DNA of 64,000 nucleotides from Paraphoma chrysanthemicola (Eukaryota > Ascomycota > Dothideomycetes > Pleosporales > Phaeosphaeriaceae): positions 62,001-126,000 of the forward strand of contig JAGMWG010000003.1 in NCBI GenBank assembly GCA_020744225.1, given 5' to 3'. Below are positions 47,234 to 59,116 of this stretch, piece after piece. Made by a program: the position numbers and the translations under genes. The notes beneath the pieces are model-generated. The model was not told where the DNA came from. It ran no database searches and saw only the letters and a list, made by a program, of their open reading frames with translations. Each line of letters starts with the position of its first letter. Position 1 is the first letter of the stretch.

Positions 47234-47879
47234 AAATAACGGCAATTACTGTGATCGCGCAATACAAAATTGGATAAAAGGTATGAACGTCAAGCTATAA
47301 GATGCTTTACATATCTCTGTCCGTGATAGCGGGCTAGACTACATTAAATCGCTGCGCCGCCCCCTGACATATGAAATGAGGGCTTGATATCGTGCCTGCA
47401 CGGACGCTACGCTCAAGTCTTAGCGCTTATCAATAACATTCTGTACATCTTCTGTAGCACAAACCTGATCTACAAAGGATTATTCTGCAGCAATTTATTG
47501 TTTGAAGCGACAGCAACCCCTATCTTTGTAGGCGTATGTTTTATTGATGACAAAGCTAATGCAACTTGTGTTGATCCAGCAGTGAGCAAAGCCATTGCCC
47601 AAAGCGCAGGATGATAAACTAGTGATGACGAGATGCGAACACAAATAGGACTGAGTATCTGACATCAGAATCTAATAGAGAAGCTTGAACGCCTTTGCAT
47701 AGTAGTGCATTATGGAGAAATGGCGCTAGTCGGAGCGGGAAGGTACTCATCGATGTTTCAGCCTCAGCAATCTCCCAGATGCGAAGAATGATTATTCCTT
47801 GTCATTGAACTTTTCACGCTGCTAGCCTACGATGCTATGTTTCAGAGAAATTCACAATCCGTAGCGGATCTTTGGCCAC
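47234..47879. other. Intergenic, no gene seen
   Basis: About 650 bp of rather AT-rich DNA between the HET start and the NAXE stop. A 76-codon frame at 47384-47614 has no recognisable feature. Confidence 0.4.
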
Positions 47880-48746
47880 CTACAACTTCCCACCTTCTAC
47901 AGGAACTTCCACTACCTGATCCAAGCCATCATATTTGGGGGTATCAAGATCGTATTTTTCCGCCATTTCAGGGCTCAAGAATCGACCGCCCAGAAAGTGT
48001 CTACCCTTGAAGTACTTGACCAGCGGCTTTGGCGCAGTCAAGCTGATCAGAGCTGGTGGCATGAACCCCTTGCCCGGCCCCGATCTTGGAGGGCCTTCCT
48101 CGATGTTCCATGATGATGGCGCATCGACTGCAAGGACCGGGACGGATGTCGATTCCAAAGCCTCGATGACTTTTGGGAATGGCTCTCGAACTTCACCAGA
48201 GAATGAGAACCCGAAGATAGCATCGACGACGTGATCGGCCTGCTTCAGGGCTGAGGTGAAGTCCTCCGTGAAGGGTACTTTTAGATCCTCTAGTTGCTTG
48301 CGCAGCCGCTGTCTGGAATCAATACAGGTAGTGCTGTGTGATGTGAGCAAAGGTCTTACCTGATACAGCTCATTCTTGCTCTGCTTTGGGTAGTATATGG
48401 TTGGCTGGTACCCGTAATGGAATAAGTGTCGTGCAGCCACAAGTCCGTCACCACCGTTGTTACCAGGACCGCAAGCAACCAGTATCCTCTTGCCTTTATT
48501 GAGCGGCTGGAGTTTGAACACTTTCAAGATTAAGCATGCAACTTCTCGAAGTAGAACACAAGTTGCGAAGATACGTACCTGCTTGCGAGACCGAGAGACC
48601 GGCTAGTTCCATCAATTGGTCGATGGAGAACGCACCAGTGGACATGAGCTCTTGGTCGAGCGCAGCCGCGCTTTTCGCAGATAATGTCTAGAAAATCGTC
48701 AGATAATGCTTAAATTGTGAAGCTTTCAGCTTACTCTCAAAGCCAT
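47880..48746 (-). CDS. NAD(P)H-hydrate epimerase (YjeF N-terminal domain)
   Basis: Four exons: 48746-48735 (12 nt: Met-Ala-Leu-Arg), 48687-48579, 48520-48360 and 48308-47880 (236 aa). It repairs damaged nicotinamide cofactors by interconverting R and S NAD(P)H hydrates for the ATP-dependent dehydratase. Family motifs: AKSAAALDQELMSTGAFSIDQLMELAGLSVSQA, ACGPGNNGGDGLVAARHL, PTIYYPKQ, VVDAIFGFSFSGEVREPF, VLAVDAPSSWNIEEGP, LISLTAPKP and HFLGGRFLSPEM. The length matches the family. The tiny first exon is supported by the phase of the next. It is divergent from MRPS16, with 332 bp between starts. Confidence 0.93.
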
Positions 48747-49078
48747 CTTTTCACTGTGTAGTGGCTGGGTGCTGAGGAGATGGTAAAGATCAAGTGAGGC
48801 TTGAGGTGGTGCGATTACATCACTGCATCGACAAATGCTCCGTTGAGCCACAACCACGCCACGACCTCGCATAGTGTAACTTGCTTTTACATATCAAGCC
48901 AACGATCATCAGTCTAGAATAACAGTAACACCATTCCGACAGAGATCTGATCCATAATCAGACCATTCAAAGGTGCACGTGCTTACCCGTCGATCGGTAA
49001 AACTTCGGCCAATCCCCAAAAGTTCCATCCGCACGTCCAACAAACCACAACTACACCTCACAGCACATACACATCACA
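48747..49078. promoter_or_regulatory. Bidirectional promoter region NAXE/MRPS16
   Basis: 332 bp separate the divergent starts of an NAD(P)HX repair enzyme and a mitochondrial ribosomal protein. No TATA-like box or strong motif was recognised. Confidence 0.5.
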
Positions 49079-49560
49079 ATGGTCCTACGGATACGCCTCG
49101 CCCGCTTCGGCAAGAAGCACGCCCCCTTCTACAACATCGTCGTCGCACACGCACGGTCCGTCCTCCTCATCCCCAATCCCAATCCCAATCCCATCCCATC
49201 CTACCACCACACCACACCCCTCAACCCCCCACTAACGCCTCCCCCAGCACAGCACGCAACTCCCGCCCCCTCGAAGTCCTCGGCACATACGACCCGAAAC
49301 CCCAAGCCCCACGGCCGGGCGACACCCATGGCCGGAGTTGGAAAGACATCAAACTCGACCTGAGCCGTGCGCGGTACTGGGTCGGCGTGGGCGCGCAGCC
49401 GAGCGATACCGCGTGGCGGCTGCTGAGTATGGTGGGCATATTGGAGCCGAGGTATCGTGTGGGCAAAGTTGCGGGGCAGGTTATTAGGGCGGATAGTGCG
49501 GCGAAGAGTTTGGTGCCTGAGCAGAAGATCGTGGTGGAGGAGAAGCAGCAGGAGGTGTGA
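49079..49560 (+). CDS. Mitochondrial ribosomal protein bS16m
   Basis: Exon 1 is 49079-49155, the intron 49156-49247 is 92 nt and C-rich with CCCAAT repeats, and exon 2 is 49248-49560, for 129 aa. Splicing yields [44 protein letters not shown], the conserved S16 N-terminus, then DIKLDLSRARYWVGVGAQPSDTAWRLLSMVGIL, which is characteristic of the family. It is a component of the mitochondrial small ribosomal subunit. The GTCCGT donor is weak, but it is the only one that keeps the conserved frame. Confidence 0.94.
49156..49247 (+). other. C-rich intron with CCCAAT repeats in MRPS16
   Basis: The intron holds a short tandem run (ATCCCCAATCCCAATCCCAATCCCATCCC) around 49170-49200 and ends in a cytosine-rich tract before CCCCCAG. 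Its donor (GTCCGT) is atypical. Confidence 0.7.
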
Positions 49561-50046
49561 AGAGGATGAGTGGAGAGGGCATGGAAGTTTTCAAAGCTGG
49601 GTTGAAGAGGGCGGTGGGCGTGGATATGCGTGCTAGGAGGAGGGATTGCGGGTTCGAACGTGCGAAACCTGACATGCACGAAAGAGCTGATGGACCTGCT
49701 GCGGGTGTATGCGGATGCAGATGCGGCAAGGTAGTTCGAAGCTACGTCAGTGCAAAGACCTGATGTCAAAGCTATCGGCCGTGGGAGCGCAGCATGCACA
49801 ATTATGTGCGATCACAAAAGGAGATGCGAAGACCAGCATCCTTGTATACCACCGCCATATCAATATCAAAATCAATCTAGAAAGCATACACTAACTTCAA
49901 TTCGAAAATATGATAACGAAGTAACATCCAAGTTCGATCACACCATTCGCCCAGAAACCAATTCCAACGCCCAATAATGCATCAAGTCTACCCAAAGCGT
50001 CCGTAACGTCATCGTCTCATACGCATATTTACATCTATACACCTTC
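49561..50046. other. 3' intergenic between convergent MRPS16 and transporter
   Basis: About 490 bp, AT-rich towards 49850-49980. No gene seen. Confidence 0.4.
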
Positions 50047-51746
50047 TCAATGCGCCGCCGCAACCAAAAATGTATTCGTGATCAAACACGTCACCATCAC
50101 GATACCCCCATAGATACTCAGGGCCAGAGCAGCATTCCTCAGCATGCCTCTTCTCCAGTCGCGGTTCGCATATCCTTCTCTTGTTGTGCTACCTTCGCCC
50201 TGTCCGCTCGCGAACTCTTCCTCGTCATCCTCGTCCTTGACCAAGCGCTGGTGACTCGGCGATTCCGGGTCTGAGATCTTGTAGTAAAACAGGCCGGGCA
50301 AGATGAACGAGATGGTCGTGCTGCCTGTCGAACCGACGTAGGCGAGAACTTTCTCGAGCGAAGAGACGGTCATGGCGGTGATGAATGTCATGATGATAAG
50401 TATAGTTGTTACAATGGCGAATCGGTAGTCCGACATTTCGCGGTTGCGGGGCATGTTGCGCTTCTGGTTGCCCTCAATAAGGGTGTGTCGGCTAGGACTG
50501 GATTCGCTGCGGTTCCGACGACGAGGGCGCCATTTCATGCACGCGTCAATGCTCGCTCGGCAAGGATGAATCTGCAGTGGATAGGAGAACATGACGAGGA
50601 TGACGATGGCGAGGCGTCCAATAGTACTGGCTGCAGCAGTTGGGTACATGGAAACAATGTTGCCACGAATGTTGTCGCCGTATGAGAGGTAGCCGGTGAT
50701 GCCAGTAAGGATGTAAAGACAGCAGGCGCCACCAATAGAAGCGAATATTACAGTGGTGGTGCGGAAGTGCGAGTTGTCTGCGATCTCGTTGAGGATGGAA
50801 AACATCTGAAGTTTGGTTAGCAGCGATCAAGTCTTGTGTGTAAGATAGATACTAACATTCTGGTGGCATGTGTATGCAAAGACAATGACCGGGAACGCCG
50901 CGAGCGCAGACACTGGGCCAGCCCACTGAAAGACTCGAACAGTTCCTCGATCAGCTAGCGTATCCCCTTTGAGGAAGTGCGCAAAGACAAGGATAACGAG
51001 ATATGCAATCGAAAACAACGCAATGATGCTAGTGTACTTCAACGAATCCAAGCGACGCAAAAATGAAAGGGGTATAACGATGAGCCTGTGGCCGTTAGTG
51101 GAACTCGCTTCAGCATAGCATGGACACGTACATGAAAGCAGTTATCCAAAACTGTCGGTCGACAAGGAAGTTGATCTCGCCAGCACCGGGCGCAAATCCG
51201 ACAACGACTCCTGGCATTAGATCTCCGATGATAATGAGATAGCTGACGGCCACGCCGAAGCATTTCACTGCGATGGCAGCATCGAATAGAATGGAGAGAT
51301 TCGGATATGTGAGCTGAGATAGGTTTGCGAATGAGACGTGACCGCGCTCAATGTAGCGTGCGCATCTGGTTTGAAGGTATAGCCCGAAGCCTGCGGTCAA
51401 TCCAGCCCACATGATAACGAATATCCCGAGGAAGATGCCCATTTTTGAGAGCGCGGAGGGCATAGCGAGAAGGCCGGCACCGAGAACTGCTCAAGTTAGC
51501 TTTGCCTTGTCCGGATCTTCGTAACGGCATCGTACTGGTGTTGGCGAGGTTGATCACGCTCGAGATCCATGTTGCCTGGCCTTGATGTCCGGCATCTTTC
51601 TTCCCACGCCCACGCCTACTACTATCAGTATTCGGTCTCCAGTATAAGCGAGAGTTTGTGTACCGTCTTCCGCCCAGCGACCCGGTGCTTGAGGACATAG
51701 GATCGGCCTCGGCTGGCTCTTGATTTATGGCGGCGTACGTGGCCAT
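50047..51746 (-). CDS. Vacuolar amino acid transporter, AVT/AAAP family
   Basis: Four exons: 51746-51536, 51486-51132, 51085-50857 and 50805-50047 (517 aa). The first splice regenerates NLANTILGAGLLAMPSAL, the hallmark start of TM1 in the AVT5/6/7-like group; the second joins ITAFM to LIVIPLSFLRRLDSLKYTS; the third joins FAYTCHQN to MFSILNEI. About eleven hydrophobic helices are visible, with a ~65-residue hydrophilic N-terminus and a long charged loop (RRRNRSESSPSRH) between late helices. The family exports or imports amino acids across the vacuolar membrane driven by protons; the substrate is not predictable here. It is divergent from the RO10-like gene, 300 bp apart. Confidence 0.93.
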
Positions 51747-52046
51747 CGCTCCCCGGATCAAAGACGGTGTTTTGTGTTATTGCGCAATCATGCGTCGAGG
51801 CAGTCAGAGAAGACTACTATGCGATTCACTTGGTGGGGCGACCAGCAGAGCGTCCGGTGACAGTTCAGTGAGGATGATGGGTGGGTGAAAGGTCAGTTGG
51901 TGTCGCGCAATCTGCCGCTGACGTTCGGCCATCGGCGGTCGGTGCTTAGCTAGGTACTGTGAGGCGCGGCTGTCTTACGCCACGCTAAAGATATCTCAGG
52001 TACGCGCCCGCGTCGACAATCCACAAACAAAAGCTGCCCCGCCGCC
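51747..52046. promoter_or_regulatory. Divergent promoter region transporter/RO10
   Basis: 300 bp between divergent start codons. No specific motif recognised. Confidence 0.4.
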
Positions 52047-52775
52047 ATGGACGAGTACGAGGAGGCCATTCTCTTCACCTTTGGGCAGCTCGAATCGCGG
52101 CTGGACCGTCTGGAATACATCCTCACCGGACCACATGCGCCGACTGAGGACAAGCCAAAGACCATCCCCGACCGCATACATAGGATTGAAAGGTCACTGC
52201 AAGAGCTGAATGGAAAGACGACACTACTAGCAGATGCACACGAGCTGGGTACGCTCGAACTTCTCAATCTGCCTGCCCAAATCTGATTACAAGCAGTGAG
52301 CAAGCACAAAGACGTTCTCACACCGCCCGATGACTTCGACCGTGACCTTCCCCCGCTCACCGTCTCGCAAAAAGAGCTGCTCGTCGTAGAGCGCGCAACT
52401 GGCTTTGCAACCACGGCATCACAACTCAAAGCACTCGAAGACCAGCATATGCCTACAAGCGATGGGTTCGCAAAGCTGGCCAAGCTGCGACCGCGCATTG
52501 CTGAAGTAGAGGACCGTCACTTACGACAAGCGCTGAAGATATCCGAGCTACGGAGGAGGAATGGTCTGGTCAACAAGTGCTACAAGCAAATTCACTACAT
52601 TGGCGCTGGCAGGGTGTGGCTAGACTATCACGTTCGACTCGTCAAAGCCCTCACCGTGGTTGAAAGGGAGGAGTTCAAGCGAAAGCCTGAAGAGGGCGAG
52701 GAAGCTGAAGAGGAGGAGGACGAAGAAGAAGAAGAAGAAGAGGAAGAAGATGATGACGACGACGACGAGCTATGA
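52047..52775 (+). CDS. RO10/dynactin p24-like nuclear distribution protein
   Basis: Exon 1 is 52047-52248, the 48-nt intron 52249-52296 (GTACGC...AGCAG), and exon 2 is 52297-52775, for 226 aa. The spliced protein is helical: QLESRLDRLEYILTG, RIHRIERSLQELNGKTTLLADAHELVSKHKDVLTPP, ERATGFATTASQLKALEDQHMPTS, LAKLRPRIAEVEDRHLRQALKISELRRR and a last helix with WLDYHVRLVKALTVVE. This order matches the fungal RO10 family (Neurospora ropy mutants), thought to be a dynactin p24-type subunit needed for nuclear distribution. The C-terminal ~30 residues are almost pure Glu/Asp. Identification rests on pattern resemblance, not on a strict motif. Confidence 0.75.
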
Positions 52776-54535
52776 GAGCAGCCTTAGTCGTGGCAAATAT
52801 GCCGAAAGCCATTCTGTCTAAGCCTTCGGAGCTGCGCAGACGCATTGCTAAACAGTTGGAGCGGATAGCACGGTGCTTAAATCTCGGAAGTATGCGGCAT
52901 GAATTTTCCACAGCGCCACAGCTCACTGACGCGGTTGACAGCTGAGAGCCGACTCTTAGACCAAGGGTAGCCAGTCCGGCTCTTTGCCGATATCATGCAT
53001 TCAATACGCCACAGTTAGTCGTGAACGGGTTCGCAGACTTCACTCATCGACTACCACCCATAGGCTGTCCTCTCCATTGCAGCCAAGAGGATGTGCGAAC
53101 CATCCAGGGTATCCGGCTCGGACCTGGGTTCTGATCTGCCCCTGCATGCGATCACCACGTTGCCGGCAAACTCGATTCCCAACATCCGACGTCAAGAAGA
53201 AGCAGCCATGATGCAATTTGTCAGGCGGCGAGGAGTAGACGTTCGAGAAGAGCGAGGTTCTATTGGTATGACGGGTAGTGCGGAGGCCGTTCGCTCGAAG
53301 CAGGCACGGCGCAGGTCTCAGGACAGGTGAATTACATAGCATCCCAGATAGCAGAAAGAATATTGATTCGCCCTGGGCGTTTCAACGCGCACAATGATGT
53401 CGATGTGATGTGGTTGTCGAGGTGCGGAAGCGAGGATGCCGCTGCCCGTCGTGCGAGGGGCGTTTCATCGTCGTCTCAGCGTTGGTGTGCAAAGTCAAAA
53501 TGCGCTGGTGCAGATTTCTGTCCATGTGCTTTGGGAACACTGCAGATCAGTCAAGGCCAGGTCGGGATGCACACGTGCAGGCTGTCTGTCGTGCTGGCAT
53601 TCAACCACAAGCTACCAGCGTTGGCAGCCTCGTGGCTTGGTTGGCATGCGGGGGTGGCATGTGGCATTGCAACAGACGTGAAGCATCAGTCCAGTAGCGG
53701 AAGGCCGGCAATCAAAAGACAATCAAAGGCCATGCATGTTGCAGATCTGGGTGGCATTTTTCCTGAAGTGCAGCCCTGATGGTGATGCTGAGTACGGAGT
53801 GCATAACGGACATTGGAATTAGCCAAAAGGCGCCACATGGCAGAACTGCGGGCCCCCAATGTGCCCTGTGAAGCACAATCCATTCTCGCTGGTTGCAATA
53901 TCTAAGACGCCGGACAGCCAGCGTGGTCAAGGAAGCGTGCCAGCTAGCCAGTCAGCCCGCCAGCACCGGAAACAAGGGCTTCTTCTGACCCGCTCAGCGC
54001 AACGGTGGCATCCAGCAGACGCGCGTGTGCCTGGCCCAGACACGAGTGGAGTCCGGGAGAGCCACAGGCTGACGAACAGTGCCATTTTAATCTCTCCACG
54101 GCCCTACCACCGAAGGACCAATCACGGGAGCTAGGGGCTCCAATTTGAAACCGTCGCATCTCACCCCAAATCTCCCTCCCAACAGCACCTCGACACCCAC
54201 TCCACTCGCTGCATCGACCCTCTGCAGCCGCCGCCCGTCGCACCCACAAGCTCGCTGCGAGAACTGCTGGTTGCTGGCCGTCCGACTGTCGCTGCGACTG
54301 CCCGCTCCGAGTGCCCCCGCCTGCCGCCGCACCCTCTCGTATAATCCGCCCGCCGCGCCATCGTCGCTGGACCTGACCTTGACCGCGCGCATCCACGCTC
54401 CTTCCGCTCTCCTCTGCTTCAATTCCCACCGCCGCAGCATCTCCACCCAGCCTCCACGTCCGGCACCGCCATTCCTTGCCTCGCTCGCTGCGCCCGTGAG
54501 CATCCCAGATTCCCCGTCCCCGCCGCCGTCGACAC
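52776..54535. other. Long region upstream of SHO1
   Basis: About 1.76 kb without a supportable gene; several frames of 70-210 codons are Arg/Gly- or Pro/Ser-rich shadows. The last ~400 bp before 54536 are strongly C/T-rich on the + strand, as in a long fungal leader and promoter. Confidence 0.45.
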
Positions 54536-55634
54536 ATGCCCTCGTACGGCTCGCTGGGCTCTCCGTCGCTGCGCAAAATGGAAAACGGACACGGCTACGG
54601 CCAACGGTCGACCTTCAGCGTTGGCCGCATCATTGGCGATCCTTTTGCCCTCGCCACCATCTCCATCGGCGTCGTGAGTACTACCCGTTGAGGGGAGTCC
54701 GTGAGGCTGACAGCTAACCTCGCGCAGCTCGCATGGATCATCGCCTTTGTCAGCTCGATAATATCGGCCATCCGCGGCGGCTTCCCCAATTTTGCATGGT
54801 GGACGCTGGTGTTCATGTTCTTTTGCATTGTTGGTGTGACCGTCACAGTAGCCTCTGACGCCGAGAGGACGTACCATGTTGCGGTAGGTGAAAGCCGCTC
54901 ACAACAGGATGCACTTGCTGATTTGCGCAGATTGTCGGCTTCCTCGCTGCAGGATTGGTCTTCACCACCTCGTCCGTCAACTCCCTCGTCTACTCGCCTG
55001 TAGCGCCGTTCGAGGCTGCCGCCGCCGGCTACATCCTGCTGTCCATGATCGCGGTAGGTTACAACGCGCCTGCCTTTGCAGCGCCCATCGACAACTTCAG
55101 CAACTGACATTGCCGCAGATTGTGTGGATCTTCTACTACGGCTCCCAGCCGCAAGCGAGCCACCGCGCCTTCGTCGACTCGTACGCCCTTCACAAGGAGC
55201 ACCCTGGCTCGCGCTCATCGCGACCCATCTCCAACGGCTACGTCAACCGCCCCGAGACTCAGGTCAACAACCAGGCCCCGCAAATGTACACATCCGCCCA
55301 ACTCAACGGCTTCGAGACATCCTCGCCTGTTTCCGGCTACCCAGGCGGTCCTGCGGGCGCACAGGCGCGTAACTCGTCCGCCCCACAGTTCGGCGGCATG
55401 AACAATGCAGCAACGCCCACCAATGACGAGCCCCAACAAGACGCGTCCATTGAATACCCCTACCGAGCGAAGGCCATCTACAGCTATGAGGCCAACCCCG
55501 ACGACGCGAACGAGATCAGCTTCCAAAAACACGACATCCTCGAAGTATCCGATGTCAGCGGGCGATGGTGGCAAGCGAAGAAGCCAAACGGCGAGACGGG
55601 CATTGCGCCGAGCAACTACCTCATCTTGCTGTAA
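54536..55634 (+). CDS. SHO1: High-osmolarity signalling membrane protein Sho1
   Basis: Four exons: 54536-54673, 54728-54883, 54931-55053 and 55119-55634 (310 aa); all introns are phase 0, 47-65 nt. It is the plasma-membrane osmosensor/adaptor of the HOG MAPK pathway. Visible: short cytosolic N-terminus ([16 protein letters not shown]), four transmembrane helices ([74 protein letters not shown]), a ~120-residue linker, and a C-terminal SH3 domain ([56 protein letters not shown]). Intron positions fall between TM helices. The upstream ATGs in the C/T-rich leader are out of frame. Confidence 0.96.
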
Positions 55635-57361
55635 GAGACTGGATCTCTGCGCGCTTAATGACACCGTCCACGACTCTCCTTTCTGTCAGTTGCATTCTCT
55701 GGTCTGCGAGACCGATCGTGACGGATCGCCGTGGACCTTCCATGTTCTTACCTTCTCGAAGCGTCTGATCCCGTTGCAGAGCGTTGGAGTTGCACCTTTG
55801 TGGAAGAGTTTATGGCTCGCATATTTGAGTTTGCCTGCCATCGTCTTCCACTCGATACCCAGGACTACTGTGGTCTGCCTCTGTTTTTTTCATACTTAAT
55901 CTTAACTTGTGTTTACCCATTCGCCCCACATCCCAAAACACCTCACCTTCTCTTTTCCGTTCCTGTCTGCTGTAAGCTGTTTGTTGATTGGCGTGTTTGC
56001 AACATGAGCATACGCAATATCGGAGATTCATTTCGGCGTTCTGGGATCGTCGGACTCATTTCGGGCCATTGTGGCAACACGATAAGTAAACTTCTGAGCC
56101 AGTGTATTTCTTAGCACGTGTGGAAGGGAGTAGGTGGGGATGATGCAGCGGTGCACAAATGGCTGCGGAAGAGGATATGTACATGTGGTGCAGAGTGTAA
56201 CAAAAGAAGAGAGGTTGCGTAGATTGAAATCAAATGTGTTGAAGATGTGAAAAGTCCCATGACACATGATGATTTCTATCATAAGATTTGACGGTGCCGA
56301 ATCAATTTCCTCTGACATTTGGTGCGAATCAGGTATACTACGATATCTTGATACCATGTCCACCTCCGCCTAGATGGATGCTTATACTCTGGCACCAATA
56401 TTTCACGCATGCAATACCTCCACCCCACTACCTCAAATCACACATGTCTTTCGGAAATTCTACTCCATACAGTGTAAATCTATTCCAGTCGATTCAAGAT
56501 TTGCTTATAGCTATACATGGGGTGTTCGATGGGGAATGGTCAACCGGGAGGCAGTATTGCAAAAGCTGTGACTACCGAACTCTGATTCCTAGTTCCGTGC
56601 AGCATACTGTCTTGACTTTGCGTAGACTTGCTGTCTTAAGTTGGTGAGATTGCTGGTGAAGAATCAAGTAGGAAAGAAACATTGCTGATGATGTCTAAAT
56701 CGTACCTAGCGGTGTTTCCTGATTCAGCACCTCGGCTTGTGCGTTGTCGAATCGCGGGGCGCTCAATCGCGACCTCGGACTTCTCGATCGACATTCGCAC
56801 TCATCTGTACATTGGAAGTGGTATTTCAGCATTCGCAGCGAGCTCGTATTATACACGGGTTTTGAATTCCGGCTCTTTTCGGATTCCAGCAAACGCGTGG
56901 TACTTCGCTCTTGTACACTTTACTTCGCTGCCTTTTGCTGCTCACCGAATTTGTAGCCTCAAAAGACTAAGCCACGATTAGACTCAAGACACATTCGTTG
57001 AGAGTTGACAGAAGTACTGGCGAACGTGCTTCAAATTGCATGAATACAACAGTTGGTTACTGAAGTAGCAGGCTATCTTTCCTGCAGCCCTGCGGCGAGA
57101 GGTTCCTTTTCCCTTCACGGGTTCGATCAGGATTGACCATTTCACTAATCAAGTGAGATCATCTCAAAGTTGCGAAACCATCACTACAAAGGGTGGTCAC
57201 TCTACTCGACTTCACAGAGGGGGATCCATACACAATAAACAATAAGTGTCTTCCGGTCGTCACCAAGTCGAACATCAACGAGGCATCAATCACAAAATCA
57301 CACATCAAACCCAAGAATCAATCACCTCAGACCAACAAGACATTACTCCAAGTCTAGAATC
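55635..57361. other. Intergenic upstream of tyrosine phosphatase
   Basis: About 1.7 kb. It holds the SHO1 3' region and the phosphatase promoter; the leader at 57230-57360 is CA/A-rich with few G. Frames of 60-127 codons are unsupported. Confidence 0.4.
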
Positions 57362-58312
57362 ATGTCTACTCCAACGCTCCCCCACCCACCATTCTACACC
57401 GTCAACAACATCAACAACCTCCGCGACGCTGCTCTCCACCCCCTCACTACCCCCAACGGCCCCATCCGCCCCGGCCTCCTCTTCCGCTCTGCCGAAGTCG
57501 ACTACCTCACTCTCTCCGACTGGCAAGCCCTCCGCGGCCTGGGAATCGCGCACGTCTTCGACCTACGCTCGCGCCCCGAAATCGAAAAGACATGGCCCTC
57601 GCCAGACTTCACGCCTCCATGGCTCACAGACTTGTCTACCGCGGGTCTCCAGCGCTCCTGGGTCCCAATCTTCCAGGAACAGGACTACAGCCCCGAAGCC
57701 ATTGCGCAGCGCTATGTCAAATACATGGACCAAGACTCCGCGGGCTTTGTAGCTGCGTATCGCGACATGCTGCATGCAGGACCGGCGTCGTACGCCAAGA
57801 TCTTTCGGTACTTTGCGTCTGACTCGCTCGGCACGGATGGTGGACTCATACATTGTTCCGCGGGCAAAGATCGCACGGGTATGTTCTTCGGCATCTTGTT
57901 CGATTATCTAGGTGTGCCGCGCGGAGATATTGCAGACGAGTACAATCGTACTGAAATGGGGTTGGCATCCGTGCGCGAGCATTTCGTCACACGCCTTCTC
58001 AGTGCGCCCGCGTTCAAGAACTATGTTGCAGCGCAAGCAAAAGGGCAAGCGTTGTCGCGCGAGGAACTGGCGCAGTTGGTGGCGGATGATGCGAGCGGCA
58101 AGGATTTTGAGATTACGCCGGAGATGATGGATATTGGGAGGAAAGCTGCGTTGAGGATGGTGTCGGCGCGCAAGGAGAGTATGTTGTTGACGTTGGAGAT
58201 GGTGGATAGGGAGTTTGGTGGAAGTGAGAAGTATCTGCGCGAGAAGTGCGGCTTGAGTGAGGGGGAGTTGGCGGGGTTGAGGAAGAATTTGGTGGTTGTT
58301 GAACGGGATTGA
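57362..58312 (+). CDS. Protein-tyrosine/serine phosphatase, Y_phosphatase3 family
   Basis: Intronless, 316 aa. The start ATG at 57362 follows a leader with no other in-frame ATG. Family features in order: NNLRDAALHPL near the start (the NFRD-like motif), IRPGLLFRSAEVDYLT, GIAHVFDLRSRPEIEK, and the catalytic P-loop HCSAGKDRTG (Cys about residue 164, Arg six residues later), with the Lys in the loop typical of atypical/lipid-like phosphatases, then DIADEYNRTE. Bacterial MptpB-like relatives dephosphorylate phosphotyrosine and phosphoinositides; the fungal substrate is unknown. A long C-terminal helix region follows. Confidence 0.92.
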   Translation: MSTPTLPHPPFYTVNNINNLRDAALHPLTTPNGPIRPGLLFRSAEVDYLTLSDWQALRGLGIAHVFDLRSRPEIEKTWPSPDFTPPWLTDLSTAGLQRSWVPIFQEQDYSPEAIAQRYVKYMDQDSAGFVAAYRDMLHAGPASYAKIFRYFASDSLGTDGGLIHCSAGKDRTGMFFGILFDYLGVPRGDIADEYNRTEMGLASVREHFVTRLLSAPAFKNYVAAQAKGQALSREELAQLVADDASGKDFEITPEMMDIGRKAALRMVSARKESMLLTLEMVDREFGGSEKYLREKCGLSEGELAGLRKNLVVVERD

Positions 58313-59116
58313 CTACATGGCAGGGAACAGAAGGAATCAAGACTATGAATGGAGGCCATGGGAGCAAGAGCTGATGAGAAGGAACATGGAAATTACTGCA
58401 CGTAGACCATAGACTGGTGAGAATGTGTGCGGAAGTATATTGGGCATAGACCGATAAATCCAAGATGTTTGCAACTAGAATGAGAACGTACATTTCTACA
58501 TGAATTCACATACACTATCAAAGCTCTGTCAAGACAGATACGAAGCTGGACGTAGAAGATACACTACCAGTCCTGGTTGGTACGACCAACAAGCTCCCGT
58601 CTCCATATCTCCCTCCTTGGTGGCGGCAACAGCAAGTGATGCGACTGACCAGTCAATAAAATTGTGCGATAAGTATGCAAGACCGTCCACACAGCGCGTC
58701 ACCTTTCAGGGCAGCATTGGTGATCATCAAAAACAGTCAATGGTCATCACAGAACAATGACTGGTTGTTCTCAGATATATTTATACCCAGATTTTTCCCT
58801 CCGTAAAGACCCAAAGATCATACCAAGAAAATTGGCTTTTCATGCCTCTGCACCACGAAAGGCGAAGTTGAAATATCGTAATCGTACATACATAAGGACA
58901 GAGCACACTGCTTTTTGATGTCCGAAAATCAAAAGACCTCCCTAAAAAGCACTTTTCCTGCTTGCTTTTTGCCCAATGAAGTGAAAGGGAATAGGAATGA
59001 AGAAGAGTAGTAGAAAAGTATCATGTCGTGAGGGAATATGTCGCGCGCCCGTTGTGATGACGGAATGATAGGTCGTGATGGATAAGTGTCAACCCAAGTT
59101 CTCTGAGAAGCGCGGC
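58313..59116. other. 3' intergenic
   Basis: About 800 bp between convergent phosphatase and PQ-loop genes, AT-rich around 58740-59000. No gene recognised. Confidence 0.4.

Noticed and set aside
49641..49680. GGGTTCGAAC-type word suggestive of a tRNA T-loop
   Set aside because: No matching acceptor stem, anticodon arm or D-arm could be folded around it.
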